From Pseudoclavibacter sp. RFBB5 (lineage in GTDB: Bacteria; Actinomycetota; Actinomycetes; Actinomycetales; Microbacteriaceae): DNA of 64,000 bases. Made by a program: the position numbers and the translations under genes. Shown here in pieces: positions 35,441-44,123 of the stretch. The stretch covers positions 267,320 to 331,319 of the forward strand of contig NZ_PSTZ01000010.1 in the NCBI RefSeq assembly GCF_002931555.1, given 5' to 3'. The notes under the pieces are model-generated. The model was given only the letters and a program-made list of their open reading frames with translations. It had not been told where the DNA came from and did not search any database. Each line of letters begins with the position of its first letter. The first letter of the stretch is position 1.

Positions 35441-36379
35441 GTGACCTCAGAAACTCCGCTCTCCAGGCTCGACCTGAACTTGCTCGTCTCCCTCGATGCA
35501 CTGCTCACCGAGCGCAGCGTGACCCGAGCGGCAGAGCGCCTGCACCTCAGCCAGCCGGCGCTCAGCGCATCCCTCGGCAGGCTGCGCACACACTTCGACG
35601 ACAAGATCCTCGCGCGCACGGGGAACACCTACGAGCTCACGCCCCTCGCCGTCCGCCTCAGCGAGCTGACCGCCACCGCCCTCGACTCCGCCAGGCGCGT
35701 GTTCGACAGCCAGGCCGAATGGAACCCGACCCAGTCCACGCGCGAGTTCACGGTGCTCGGATCCGACTACGGCTTCGCGACGATCGGTGTCGCCGTCTCC
35801 AAGCTCGCCGCCCAGGCCGCACCCGGCGTCCGCTTCCGGTTCCGAATGCACAATCCCAGCATCGTCGAGGACGCGATCGCGCAGCTCCGTTCGGTCGACG
35901 CCATGATGATCCCCCACGGCTTCCTCAGCGAACTCCCCTTCAACGATCTCTTCACCGACGAGTGGCGCATCATCTGCTCCCACAACAATCCGCACGTCGG
36001 CGAGCACCTCACGATGGAGAACATCGCCGAGCTGCCGTGGGTGTTCAACTACCTGTCGCGTTCGGCGTTCACCTCGGCCAGCCGCCAGATCCGCGAACTC
36101 GGAATCGAGCCGATCGTCGCCGCCGTCGTCGAAGGCTTCCACGTGCTCCCCCACTTCGTCGAGGGCACGAACCGGCTCGCGCTCATGCAGAAGCGGCTCA
36201 CCGACATTCTCATCCCGAACGATGAGTTCCGGGTACTGGAACCCCCCTTCGACGCAACCCCCATCTCGGCGGCCCTCTGGTGGCATCCCACGCACAGCAG
36301 TGACCCCGAGCACGCGTGGATGCGCCGCCTCTTCGCGCAAGCCGGCGCCGAGATGCAGGCGGAGGCCGGCTCGGCGTAA
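35441..36379 (+). CDS. LysR-family transcriptional regulator
   Basis: 312 residues from GTG 35441. N-terminal LysR helix-turn-helix LDLNLLVSLDALLTERSVTRAAERLHLSQPAL (its parts: LDLNLLVSLDALL and SVTRAAERLHLSQPALS), then a NodD-type effector domain. LysR proteins usually activate a divergent operon in response to an aromatic or pathway intermediate, so the C-glycoside operon is the natural target; the aromatic operon facing it from downstream is a second candidate. An upstream in-frame extension to 35234 is non-conserved and crosses site B. GGAAG lies 10 nt before the GTG. Confidence 0.9.
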   Translation: MTSETPLSRLDLNLLVSLDALLTERSVTRAAERLHLSQPALSASLGRLRTHFDDKILARTGNTYELTPLAVRLSELTATALDSARRVFDSQAEWNPTQSTREFTVLGSDYGFATIGVAVSKLAAQAAPGVRFRFRMHNPSIVEDAIAQLRSVDAMMIPHGFLSELPFNDLFTDEWRIICSHNNPHVGEHLTMENIAELPWVFNYLSRSAFTSASRQIRELGIEPIVAAVVEGFHVLPHFVEGTNRLALMQKRLTDILIPNDEFRVLEPPFDATPISAALWWHPTHSSDPEHAWMRRLFAQAGAEMQAEAGSA

Positions 36380-36434
36380 GTCGGTTGCGCCGCGCGTCCG
36401 GCATGCGGAGGCTGCAGTTGCGGCTACGGCTACT

Positions 36435-36498
36435 TCGGGATGGGTTTCTCACTTCGTTGCGGAAAGTTCGCCAGCACGAAGCGAGGTTTCCACCCCGA
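36435..36498. repeat. Intergenic palindromic repeat, type II, copy 1
   Basis: Left arm TCGGGATGGGTT, core CTTCGTTGCGGAAAG ... GCACGAAG, degenerate right arm TTTCCACCCCGA. First of three repeats between the LysR and thiolase genes. Confidence 0.7.
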
Positions 36499-36549
36499 GA
36501 CTGTCGCGCAGCGCCACCGGCCCACCCCGCCGCACCCCATCCCACCGCC

Positions 36550-36613
36550 TCGGGATGGGTTCCGCGCACGCAGATGGGTTGCAAGCCCCCCCGAAGCGCC
36601 AAAGCCATCCCGA
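36550..36613. repeat. Intergenic palindromic repeat, type I, copy 2
   Basis: TCGGGATGGGTTCCGCGCA... core GATGGGTTGCAAGCCCCC..., right arm AAAGCCATCCCGA. Same length and plan as 2430-2493 and 45503-45566; separated from its type II neighbours by 51 and 47 bp. Confidence 0.75.
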
Positions 36614-36660
36614 AACTCGCTCGGCGGCGACGCCACCCGGCGCACTCACCCGCCCCAACC

Positions 36661-36724
36661 TCGGGATGGGTTCCTCACCTCGTTGCGGAAAGTTCGCCAG
36701 CACGAAGCGAGAAAGCCATCCCGA
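36661..36724. repeat. Intergenic palindromic repeat, type II, copy 2
   Basis: TCGGGATGGGTTCCTCACC..., core CTCGTTGCGGAAAGTTCGCC then GCACGAAGCGAG, right arm AAAGCCATCCCGA. Core nearly identical to 36435-36498. Confidence 0.75.
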
Positions 36725-36803
36725 GACGGAAGAAGTGGGGGTCGGGTCAAGGGCAACCGGTGGGGTCAACCGTCATCCAAGCAACCGTCATCGAGGCAGC
36801 AAC

Positions 36804-36958
36804 GCAGCGGTCAGCGACTCAGCGGTCAGCGGGTCAGCGGGTCAGCGGTCAGCGGGTCAGCGGGTCAGCGGTCAGCGGGTCAGCGGGTCAGCGGTCAGCG
36901 GGTCAGCGGTCAGCGGGTCAGCGGGTCAGCGGTCAGCGGGTCAGCAACTCAGCGGGTC
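36804..36958. repeat. Minisatellite of GTCAGCG/GTCAGCGG units
   Basis: About 19-20 tandem units of 7 or 8 bp (GTCAGCG and GTCAGCGG), mostly in an 8-8-7 rhythm, with two variant units (ACTCAGCG, CAACTCAGCG). It runs into the 3' end of the thiolase gene: its last units encode the C-terminal Leu-Thr-Arg and the stop. Read on the thiolase strand each unit carries a TGA, in shifting frames. Confidence 0.9.
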
Positions 36959-38166
36959 AGGATGAGGGCGTCGCCCTGGCCGCCTCCGCCGCAGAGGGCG
37001 ACCGCGGCCGTTCCGCCGCCTCGGCGGTTGAGTTCGTGCACGGCGTGGACGACGACGCGAGCTCCGGATGCGCCGATCGGGTGGCCGAGGGCGATCGCGC
37101 CGCCGTGCGGATTCACGACCTCGTCGGGGACGCCGAGCTCGGTCTGCGACTGCACGACGACGGCCGCGAAGGCCTCGTTGATCTCGACATGGTCAAGCGA
37201 GGAGACTTCGATGCCCTGCTTCTCGCAGGCCCGCGCGATAGCGCGGGACGGCTGCGACTGCAGCGATGCGTCTGGTCCGGCGACCTGGCCAGCTGCGCCG
37301 ACGACCGCGAGCACGTCGTAGCCGTGCGCGTCGGCGAACGCGCGAGTCGTGAGGACAACCGCGGACGCACCGTCGGAGATGGGCGAGGCGTTGCCTGCCG
37401 TGATCGTCCCGTCCGCGGTGAAGGCGGCGCGCAACCCGGCAAGCGATTCGGCGGTCGTGGAGGGGCGGATGCCCTCGTCGCGGGTCACCCGAACCGGGTC
37501 GCCCCGACGGGCGGGCACGTCGATGGCCACGATCTCGGCGTCGAACAGCCCAGCCTCCACGGCCGCGGCGGCGCGCTGGTGGGAGCGCGCGGCGACCGCG
37601 TCCTGCGCCTCGCGCGTGATGCCGAGGCTCGTGTTGTGCTGCTCGGTGAGGAGGCCCATGCTCTGCCCGGATGCCGCATCCGTCAGCCCGTCGTGCGCCA
37701 TATGATCGAGCGCCTCGACCGAGCCGTACGCCCAGCCCTTGCGTGAACCGGTGAGCAGGTGCGGCGCCTGGCTCATCGACTCCATGCCGGCCGCGACGAC
37801 GAGCTGCGCGTCGCCGGTCTTCAGCAGGCGGGCAGCGTCGATGACAGCGGTGAGCCCCGAGAGGCAGACTTTGTTGATGGAGGCGACGTGCGCGGACGCC
37901 GGGATGCCCGCGGCGAGCGCCGCCTGGCGTCCGGCGTTCTGCCCGACCCCGGCGGAGAGCACGTGCCCGACCAGGACGGCGTCGACCAGCGACGCGTCGA
38001 TGCTGCCCTGTGCGAGCGCGCCGCTGATCGCGGCGGCGCCGAGCTGCGGGGCGGTCAGCGTCGAGAGCTGCCCGTTGAGCTTGCCCTGCGGGGTCCGGGC
38101 GGCGGCGACGATGACGACGTCGTTCGCGGCCGGAGCTGGGCTCGCGCCGAAGTCTGTGCCGCTCAT
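36949..38166 (-). CDS. Acetyl-CoA acetyltransferase (thiolase), aromatic operon 1
   Basis: 405 residues. Catalytic Cys in NKVCLSGLTAVIDAARL, His in NPHGGAIALGHPIGASGAR and second Cys in VALCGGGGQGDALIL. Family role: thiolytic cleavage of a beta-ketoacyl-CoA (or reverse). Last gene of the FAA-hydrolase/monooxygenase operon; distinct from the pcaF at 45583. ATG 38166 overlaps the upstream stop; a longer open frame upstream is Arg-rich and unlike thiolases. The stop codon lies inside a minisatellite. Confidence 0.92.
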   Translation of the reverse strand: MSGTDFGASPAPAANDVVIVAAARTPQGKLNGQLSTLTAPQLGAAAISGALAQGSIDASLVDAVLVGHVLSAGVGQNAGRQAALAAGIPASAHVASINKVCLSGLTAVIDAARLLKTGDAQLVVAAGMESMSQAPHLLTGSRKGWAYGSVEALDHMAHDGLTDAASGQSMGLLTEQHNTSLGITREAQDAVAARSHQRAAAAVEAGLFDAEIVAIDVPARRGDPVRVTRDEGIRPSTTAESLAGLRAAFTADGTITAGNASPISDGASAVVLTTRAFADAHGYDVLAVVGAAGQVAGPDASLQSQPSRAIARACEKQGIEVSSLDHVEINEAFAAVVVQSQTELGVPDEVVNPHGGAIALGHPIGASGARVVVHAVHELNRRGGGTAAVALCGGGGQGDALILTR

Positions 38167-39185
38167 GCGCTCACGCGTCCTCTCGTTCGTGCCCGCGACG
38201 CCGCTCGGGCACGCGGGACCGGCACGGCGTCGACGGCCGCACCGATGACGTTGCTGATGTCGCCGATGCGTTCGACACGCAGCTCGACGACGTCGCCCTC
38301 CGCGAGCGGTGGCGGCGTGAGCGAGCCCGCGCGGCCCCACAGCTCGGCGAGGCATCCGCCGTTGCCAGCGGTGCCGGAGCCGAGCACGTCACCCGGCACG
38401 ACCCGCGAGTTCCGGGACGCGTAGACCAGGAGCTGCGGGAACGACCAGCCCATGTTCGAGAGCAGGTCGCTGCCGATGAGCTCGCCGTTGACGAGCGCCT
38501 GCAGCTCGAGCTCGAGGAAGCCGTCGGCGTCGTGCGCGTCGGCGAGCTCGTCGGCCGTGACGATCCACGGCCCGAGCGTCGCGGCAAAGTCCTTGCCCTT
38601 GCAGGGTCCGAGGCGCACCTTCATCTCGCGCGACTGGATGTCACGCGCCGACCAGTCGTTGAAGACGCTGTAGCCGAAGATGTGGTCGGCCGCGGCCGCC
38701 TCGTCGAGGTTCGACCCCTCGCTGCCGTCCACCGCGCCGACGATCACGGCGACCTCGAGCTCGAAGTCGAGCCGCTCGGTCACGGGCGGGCGGATGCTCG
38801 CCCCGCTGCCCACAAGCGAGTGCGGGTTGGTGAAGTAGAAGGTGGGCGCGTCGTACCACTCGGCGACGACCCCCGAGTCGCCGTCGATCGACTTCACGAC
38901 GCCCTCGACGTGCTCCTCGAACGCGACGAAGTCGCGCACGCTCGGCGCCTCGATGGGGGCGAGCAGCTCGACGTCGGCGAGCGACGGGGCGAGACCGAGG
39001 GAACCGTCCGCCCAGGCGCCCTCGATGAGCGAGGCCGCGATCGCGTTGGCGCGGTCGAGGCCGAGCCTCGTCGCGCCGAGCACGGTCAACCCGTCGGCGA
39101 ACGCGAGCAACCGGTCGCCGCCCTCGTGCGCGACGACGACCCCGTCGTGCGTTCGGCCGTCGTGCATCCACCTGGCGTATCTCAC
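38163..39185 (-). CDS. Fumarylacetoacetate-hydrolase-family protein 2
   Basis: 340 residues. FAH core with the metal-binding acidic cluster FELEVAVIVGAVDG, catalytic-region FEEHVEGVV, YSVFNDWSARDIQSREMK and GSGTAGNGGCLAELWGR. Members hydrolyse C-C bonds of acylpyruvates and fumarylacetoacetate or hydrate/decarboxylate related diacids. Coupled by 4-bp overlaps to the amidohydrolase and thiolase genes. Substrate unknown. Confidence 0.9.
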   Translation of the reverse strand: MRYARWMHDGRTHDGVVVAHEGGDRLLAFADGLTVLGATRLGLDRANAIAASLIEGAWADGSLGLAPSLADVELLAPIEAPSVRDFVAFEEHVEGVVKSIDGDSGVVAEWYDAPTFYFTNPHSLVGSGASIRPPVTERLDFELEVAVIVGAVDGSEGSNLDEAAAADHIFGYSVFNDWSARDIQSREMKVRLGPCKGKDFAATLGPWIVTADELADAHDADGFLELELQALVNGELIGSDLLSNMGWSFPQLLVYASRNSRVVPGDVLGSGTAGNGGCLAELWGRAGSLTPPPLAEGDVVELRVERIGDISNVIGAAVDAVPVPRARAASRARTRGRVSA

Positions 39186-40255
39186 CGTGCCGCCTCCACG
39201 GTGTTCCAGACGCGGGGTAGCCGCGCGGCGTTGCCGAACAGGATCTGCGCCTCGTCCTCGGCGCCGAGTTCCGCGTCGTGGACACGCTCGACGGGGTTCT
39301 CGACGCCCATGTCGAAGGGGTAGTCGGAGCCGAGGAGCACCCGGTCGGCGCCGACGGCGGCGACGAGGTTCCGCAGCGCGTCGGGCGTGTGCACGAGCGA
39401 GTCGAAGCTCAGCTGCCGCAGGTACGTGGACGGCGCGCGCAGGCAGGTGCGCGCCTCGGGCCGCACCTCCCAGGCGTGGTCGGAGCGGCCGATGAACGTC
39501 GGCAGGTAGCCGCCGCCGTGCGCCGCGATGAGCACGAGGTTCGGGAAGCGGTCGAGCACGCCACCGAAGATGAGGTGGGAGATCGCGGCCGCGTTCTCGG
39601 CGGGCTGGCCGACCGTGTTGGAGAGGTAGAAGCGGTCGAGGCGCTCGTCGAGGCTGCAGCCGAACGGGTGCAGGAACACGATCGCCTCGAGCTCCTCGGC
39701 ACGGCGCCAGAAGTCGTCGAGGCGCTCGTCGCTGAGCTCCACGTCACCCGCGAACGACGACAGCTCGACCCCGGCGAGCCCGTTGGTCAGCACGGCGTCG
39801 TCGAGCAGCTCGACGAGACGGTGCGGATGCTGCAACGGCACGAGCCCGAGCCCGCGCAGCCGTTCGGGCGCACCGGCTACGTGCTCGGCGATGGCCGCGT
39901 TGGCCTCCTTCGCCGCCCAGACGGCGAGCTCCTCGCCCGCCCACGGGTAGTAGTGGCTGGGCGAGGGCGAGACGAGCTGCACATCCACGCCCTGCGCATC
40001 CATCACCGCGAGGCGCTCTTCGAGGGAGATGAGCTTCGGGAAGCGCGACTTGATCATGGCACCGGATGCGGCGAGGCTCGCCGGCCCGTTGCGCTTGGCC
40101 TCGAGCTCGCCGGCGGCGGCGAAGCCCTCGGGGTCGCGGCCCTGCACGGCGCCCTGGAGGGCGGGGAGGAGGAGGTGCGCGTGGACGTCGACGACCTGGC
40201 CTGAAGCGCTGGAAGCGTCGGTCGCGTTCACGGCTGCGTCGCTCCCGCCGCTCAT
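39182..40255 (-). CDS. Amidohydrolase-2 / ACMSD-family protein
   Basis: 357 residues. VVDVHAHLLLP near the N-terminus (HxH metal site), IVFLHPFG, LIAAHGGGYLPTFIGR and LLGSDYPFDMG (metal Asp) mark the aminocarboxymuconate-semialdehyde decarboxylase / resorcylate decarboxylase group. Likely a non-oxidative decarboxylase or C-C hydrolase of an aromatic-derived acid. Overlaps both neighbours by 4 bp. Confidence 0.88.
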   Translation of the reverse strand: MSGGSDAAVNATDASSASGQVVDVHAHLLLPALQGAVQGRDPEGFAAAGELEAKRNGPASLAASGAMIKSRFPKLISLEERLAVMDAQGVDVQLVSPSPSHYYPWAGEELAVWAAKEANAAIAEHVAGAPERLRGLGLVPLQHPHRLVELLDDAVLTNGLAGVELSSFAGDVELSDERLDDFWRRAEELEAIVFLHPFGCSLDERLDRFYLSNTVGQPAENAAAISHLIFGGVLDRFPNLVLIAAHGGGYLPTFIGRSDHAWEVRPEARTCLRAPSTYLRQLSFDSLVHTPDALRNLVAAVGADRVLLGSDYPFDMGVENPVERVHDAELGAEDEAQILFGNAARLPRVWNTVEAAR

Positions 40256-41385
40256 GCGGGCACCGCCACGAGCTGCGCAACGCCGCCCATGAGGGCTGGC
40301 ACGTTGCCGTCACGCTTGCCCTCGAGCTGCCACTGGCCGAGCGTCGTGGACGCCTCGACGACGTGCGATGCGCGGGGGATGCGGCGGGCATGGAAGTCGT
40401 CCCAGAACTGCTGGTCGAGCTGGTCGCTCTCGAGGAGCATCGTGGCGAGCACGAGCCCGTCCTCGGCGGCCTGAGCCGCGCCCTGCGCGATGGTCGGAGG
40501 GCAGCTGTGGGCGGCGTCGCCGATGATGACGACCCGGCCGCGGTTCCATGCATCCGGAACGACGTGGGAGGTGAAGAGCGTGTAGTGCACGCGGGCCGAC
40601 TCGGTGAGCGAGTCGCGGATCTCCTGCCACGGCCCGCCGTAGCTGCCGGCGAGGTCGCGCATGATCTCGACGCTCTCGGCTGGCGTGAGGCCGGTGCGGT
40701 CCTGCGCCTTCTCGACGAGGTAGGCGTAGATGCTGTTCTCGCCCGTCGGGCAGTAGCCGGCGATGAAGCAGCGGCCGCCGTAGTAGAGGTCGGTGTGGGT
40801 GACCTCGGCGGGGCGCTCCACGAAGGCGCGCCAGATGCCCATGCCCGTGCGCTCGGGCTTGGTCTCGATGCCGATGAGCGATCGGGTCGGCGAGTTGAGG
40901 CCGTCTGCGCCGATGACGAGGTCGACGCGCGAGGTGTCGCCCGCATCCGTCGTCAGGGTCACACCATCGGCGTCCTGCTCGAGGCCCGTGACGGTCGTGC
41001 CGTAGTGGATGCGCGCGCCGACTTCGAGGGCGCGCTCGGCCAGGATCTTGGCCAGGTCGGGACGGTACATGCCGGCCGTCGCCGGGTACTCGGGGCCGCC
41101 CGTGCGGGTCTCGGTGAGGCTCGCGATGACCGTGCCCGCCGGGTCGGGGGCGCGCATGCTGACCTCGTCGAACGAGTACGACTGCTCCTGGATGCGCTCC
41201 CAGATGCCGACCTGGTCGAAGACGCGCAGCGCGTTGCCCTGCAGGGTGATGCCGGAGCCGAGGGCCGTGACCTCGGACTTCGCCTCGTAGACGTCGACCT
41301 CGACGCCGCCGTCGGCCAGGATGATCGCTGAGACCATGCCCGCGACTCCGCCTCCGACGATGGCGACCTTGGTAACTGCACTCAT
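40252..41385 (-). CDS. FAD-dependent aromatic monooxygenase
   Basis: 377 residues, class A flavoprotein hydroxylase. FAD Rossmann VAIVGGGVAGMVSAIILADG, second motif LVIGADGLNSPTRS (DG), and GDAAHSCPPTIAQGAAQAAED (GD). Pattern closest to salicylate/3-hydroxybenzoate-6-hydroxylase-like enzymes; hydroxylates an aromatic ring with NAD(P)H and O2. CAGGA lies 7 nt before ATG 41385, while the frame upstream is Pro/Ser-rich and non-conserved. In this operon it is the only oxygenase seen. Confidence 0.9.
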   Translation of the reverse strand: MSAVTKVAIVGGGVAGMVSAIILADGGVEVDVYEAKSEVTALGSGITLQGNALRVFDQVGIWERIQEQSYSFDEVSMRAPDPAGTVIASLTETRTGGPEYPATAGMYRPDLAKILAERALEVGARIHYGTTVTGLEQDADGVTLTTDAGDTSRVDLVIGADGLNSPTRSLIGIETKPERTGMGIWRAFVERPAEVTHTDLYYGGRCFIAGYCPTGENSIYAYLVEKAQDRTGLTPAESVEIMRDLAGSYGGPWQEIRDSLTESARVHYTLFTSHVVPDAWNRGRVVIIGDAAHSCPPTIAQGAAQAAEDGLVLATMLLESDQLDQQFWDDFHARRIPRASHVVEASTTLGQWQLEGKRDGNVPALMGGVAQLVAVPA

Positions 41386-41449
41386 GATGGTCCTGCTTTC
41401 TGCGTCTGCGTTGACGATGAAGATGTGCGTGCCGTGCGGCGGGGGCTGC

Positions 41450-42490
41450 TCAGCGGATGGCGATGGGGTTGACGGGAGACCCGACGGCGCCGGTGATGGG
41501 CAGCGGCGGGGCGACGAGGAGGAAGTCGTAGGTGCTGTCGGCGGCGCACGCATCGGCCAGGGATTCAAGGTCCCACATCTCGCCGATGGTCAGGCCCATG
41601 TTGGGGATGACAACCTGGTGGAGCGGTTGGAAGGCGTCGTCGAACTCGTTGGGGCGCACTTCGAAGCCCCACGTGTCGGTGGCGATCGCGGCGATCTCGC
41701 TGCGGTGCAGCCAGCCGGCCGTCGTGAAGGAGAGCCCGGCGCTTGGGCCGCCCGCGTAGCCGTTCCACCCGTCGCGCTGGGCGCGGGCGTAGCGGCCGGT
41801 GCGCACGAGCACGATGTCGCCACGGCCGACGGCGGCGGTCGCGCCCTGCGCGCGGATGCACGACTCGAGGTCGGCGGTCGTGATCGCGTAGCCGTCCTCG
41901 AGCTCCCCGTCTTCGCGGAGGTGCCTGCCGAGATCCAGCAGCACGCCGCGGCTCACGATCTCGGCCGCGGTGTGCTCGATGCCGGTGACGAGGTCGCCGT
42001 CACTCGTCACGACCTCACCGGAACGGCGACCGTTCCAGGCGTAGCCGTGGTCGAAGATGTGGCCGAGGCCGTCCCACTGCGTGGAGCACTGCAGGGGCAT
42101 GGCGATGACATCGTCAGCCCCGCCGAGGCCGTGCGGGAACCCCTGGTTCGCGAGCTGCGCATCCGTGCCCGTGTCGAGCATCGTGTGCACGGGGTTCGTG
42201 CGCCGACGCCACCCCATCTGGGGGCCGTTCATGTCGAAGGGCTGGGAGAGCGAGAAGCTGCGGCCCGTGCGCACGAGTTTTGCGGCGGCTGCGCGCTTGG
42301 CGTCGTCGATGAAGTTGAGCGTGCCGATGCGGTCGTCGTCGCCCCAGCGTCCCCAGTTGCGGTAGGCCTGCGCGGCGCGAGCGACCTCGGTGGTCGGGTC
42401 GGCGCGGTCGAGCTCGGCCGGGTTGTCGGTGGGGGTCCCCGTGACCGTGGGGGCGCCCCCGGCAACGGTCGTCTCGGTGACGGAGGTCAT
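41450..42490 (-). CDS. Cyclase/kynurenine-formamidase-like hydrolase
   Basis: 346 residues of the cyclase family (PF04199). The metal-binding HxGTHxD motif appears as STQWDGLGHIFDHGYAWNG, a common variant in this subgroup. IVLVRTGRYARAQRDG and GWLHRSEIAAIATDTWGFEV are typical later segments. Likely hydrolyses a lactone, amide or enol ester of a ring-derived product; exact role unknown. Overlaps the FAA hydrolase start by 4 bp. Confidence 0.88.
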   Translation of the reverse strand: MTSVTETTVAGGAPTVTGTPTDNPAELDRADPTTEVARAAQAYRNWGRWGDDDRIGTLNFIDDAKRAAAAKLVRTGRSFSLSQPFDMNGPQMGWRRRTNPVHTMLDTGTDAQLANQGFPHGLGGADDVIAMPLQCSTQWDGLGHIFDHGYAWNGRRSGEVVTSDGDLVTGIEHTAAEIVSRGVLLDLGRHLREDGELEDGYAITTADLESCIRAQGATAAVGRGDIVLVRTGRYARAQRDGWNGYAGGPSAGLSFTTAGWLHRSEIAAIATDTWGFEVRPNEFDDAFQPLHQVVIPNMGLTIGEMWDLESLADACAADSTYDFLLVAPPLPITGAVGSPVNPIAIR

Positions 42491-43482
42491 GACGACACCG
42501 CTTCCGCCCGCACCCGCGTCGTCTGCGTGCCGAGGCCCTCGATGACGCTCACCATGACGTCGCCGTCACGGAGGAGGCGGCCGTGCACGATGCCGTTGCC
42601 AGCTGGGCTGCCCGTGAGCAGCAGGTCGCCGGGGAGGAGCGGCATGTTCTCGGACGCGGCCGAGATGAGGGCCGGGATGTCGAAGAGGAGGTCGTCGGTG
42701 ACGGCGTCCTGCATCGTGTCGCCGTTGAGCGTGAGCTTGAGCGTGAGCGAGTGCGGGTCGGTCACGAACTGCGCCGGCACGAGAAACGGGCCGGTGGGGA
42801 GGAAGCCCGGCGCGTTCTTGCCGCGGTACCAGTCGGTGCCGATCTCCTTCATGTCCTTGCGGAAGATGAGGTCGCGCGTCGAGATGTCGTTGACGATCGT
42901 GTAGCCAGCCACGTGATCGAAGGCGTCTTCGCGGGAGACGCGGTGGGCGCGCTTGCCGATGACCACCGCGAGCTCCAGCTCCCAGTCGTGCTGGTCGCTG
43001 TAGCCGGGCAGCTCGAGCTCGGCGTCGACGCCTGCGACGGCCGTCGGCAGGCCGATGAAGAAGTACGGCTCGCCGTCCCTGGCGCGCGCATCCATCATCT
43101 CGGCAGCCCACTCGCGCAGCTCCTCGATGGGGCGCGGATCGTTCTTGGCCCGGCCCGCGGCGACGAGGTCGATGACGTGCGTGCGGTAGTTGGCGCCCGT
43201 CTGCAGCACCTGGCGGGGCTCGACGGGGGCTTCCAGCGTGACGTCGTCGAGGGGCAGCCAGGCGCTGTCGTCGCTGGCGCTGGTCTGCGCGAGCTCGGCG
43301 ACGCGGTCCCACGAGGCGGGCGCCCCGGCGAGGAAGTCGTTGAGGGAGTCGGCGCCGAGCTCTTCGCTGCTGAGCGGGCGGATGCGGCCGGCCGCGACGA
43401 GTCCGAGCTGCGGCTTCCCCTCCCCCACGCTGAAGCGGGCAAGAGCGAAGTCGGCAGTCAGGCCTTCGGACGACGATGTCAC
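42487..43482 (-). CDS. Fumarylacetoacetate-hydrolase-family protein 1
   Basis: 331 residues from GTG 43482, preferred over ATG 43524 because GGAG lies 8 nt upstream. FAH domain: QTGANYRTHVIDL, WELELAVVIGKRA (metal-binding E-x-E), YTIVNDISTRDLIFR, GSPAGNGIVHGR. Similar to acylpyruvase/ureidoglycolate-lyase type FAH proteins. First gene of aromatic operon 1, just downstream of operator site D. Confidence 0.9.
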   Translation of the reverse strand: MTSSSEGLTADFALARFSVGEGKPQLGLVAAGRIRPLSSEELGADSLNDFLAGAPASWDRVAELAQTSASDDSAWLPLDDVTLEAPVEPRQVLQTGANYRTHVIDLVAAGRAKNDPRPIEELREWAAEMMDARARDGEPYFFIGLPTAVAGVDAELELPGYSDQHDWELELAVVIGKRAHRVSREDAFDHVAGYTIVNDISTRDLIFRKDMKEIGTDWYRGKNAPGFLPTGPFLVPAQFVTDPHSLTLKLTLNGDTMQDAVTDDLLFDIPALISAASENMPLLPGDLLLTGSPAGNGIVHGRLLRDGDVMVSVIEGLGTQTTRVRAEAVSS

Positions 43483-43505
43483 GGGTGGTCTCCAATTCAC
43501 GACGC

Positions 43506-43531
43506 TTCGGTGCGTTCGTGACATAAGTCAA
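43506..43531 (-). promoter_or_regulatory. Operator site D with overlapping -35 for aromatic operon 1
   Basis: Plus strand TTCGGT / GCGTTCGTG / ACATAA at 43506-43526. On the minus strand TTGACT (43531-43526) is a near-consensus -35 whose last base is the first base of the palindrome, the geometry seen at sites A and E; the matching -10 (GAAGCG) is poor. Only about 24-45 bp upstream of the GTG, so the promoter role is uncertain. Confidence 0.45.
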
Positions 43532-43631
43532 CCGTGTGCCGCCGCATCAGCCAAGCCGGGATGCGTTATCCCGGGCATCAGGGTTGGTGATGGAGCGGTG
43601 GACGCTTCTCAACAGATTTCCCGATCGCGCC

Positions 43632-43653
43632 ACTTCAGAATTACTTCTGAAGT
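43632..43653. promoter_or_regulatory. Perfect palindrome, probable toxin-antitoxin operator
   Basis: ACTTCAGAA / TTAC / TTCTGAAGT, perfect 9-bp arms, ending 11 bp before the antitoxin ATG. A TACGCT box (43653-43658) abuts it and is followed by 6 nt and ATG without a ribosome site, so the transcript is probably leaderless and repressed by antitoxin binding here. Confidence 0.75.
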
Positions 43654-43664
43654 ACGCTTTTGTC

Positions 43665-44120
43665 ATGCACTCCGCGACACCCACAAGCAGGACGTTCAAC
43701 TCGTCCGACCTCAGCCGCAACGCACCGAAGGTCTTTGCGGCAGCTGAAGACCACCCCGTCGACGTCACCCGACGCGACGGTGAAGATCTTGTGCTGATGT
43801 CGAAGAGCGAGTCTCAGGCCCGCGATCAGCTCTTGGAGATCGCGGCGCAGCTCATCGCCGTAGCGACCGACGACCGCGGCTCGCTCGAGCACCGAATGTC
43901 GCAGATGTTTCCATGGATGCTGGCCCTCAGCCCAGATAGCCAACGCAAGTGCGCGCACGACCTGCTCGACGCGTCGCGTGCATCCTTCTCTACCGGCCAG
44001 GCTCATCTTGCGATTGCCGAGTTCACGGCGTGGAAGGAAACGGCATCGGCGCTCGCGGCGGGACTGACCCCAGTTCAAGCCGACTGGCTCGAAGCCGACA
44101 TCACCGTGGAACGCCCCTAG
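43665..44120 (+). CDS. Phd/YefM-type antitoxin
   Basis: 151 residues. N-terminal ~60 residues are a Phd/YefM DNA-binding domain (TFNSSDLSRNAPKVFAAAED, then VDVTRRDGEDLVLMSKSE); the C-terminal ~90 residues form a helical extension (LLEIAAQLIAVATDD, WLEADITVERP) longer than in classical Phd and common to this actinobacterial subgroup. Role: neutralises the partner RelE/ParE-like toxin and represses the operon. The start gives the leaderless arrangement described for the palindrome; in-frame codons upstream overlap the operator. Confidence 0.85.
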   Translation: MHSATPTSRTFNSSDLSRNAPKVFAAAEDHPVDVTRRDGEDLVLMSKSESQARDQLLEIAAQLIAVATDDRGSLEHRMSQMFPWMLALSPDSQRKCAHDLLDASRASFSTGQAHLAIAEFTAWKETASALAAGLTPVQADWLEADITVERP

Positions 44121-44123
44121 AAG

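Noticed and set aside
36804..36958. CRISPR-like array
   Set aside because: Units are 7-8 bp and contiguous with no unique spacers, and no cas genes are present; it is a minisatellite.
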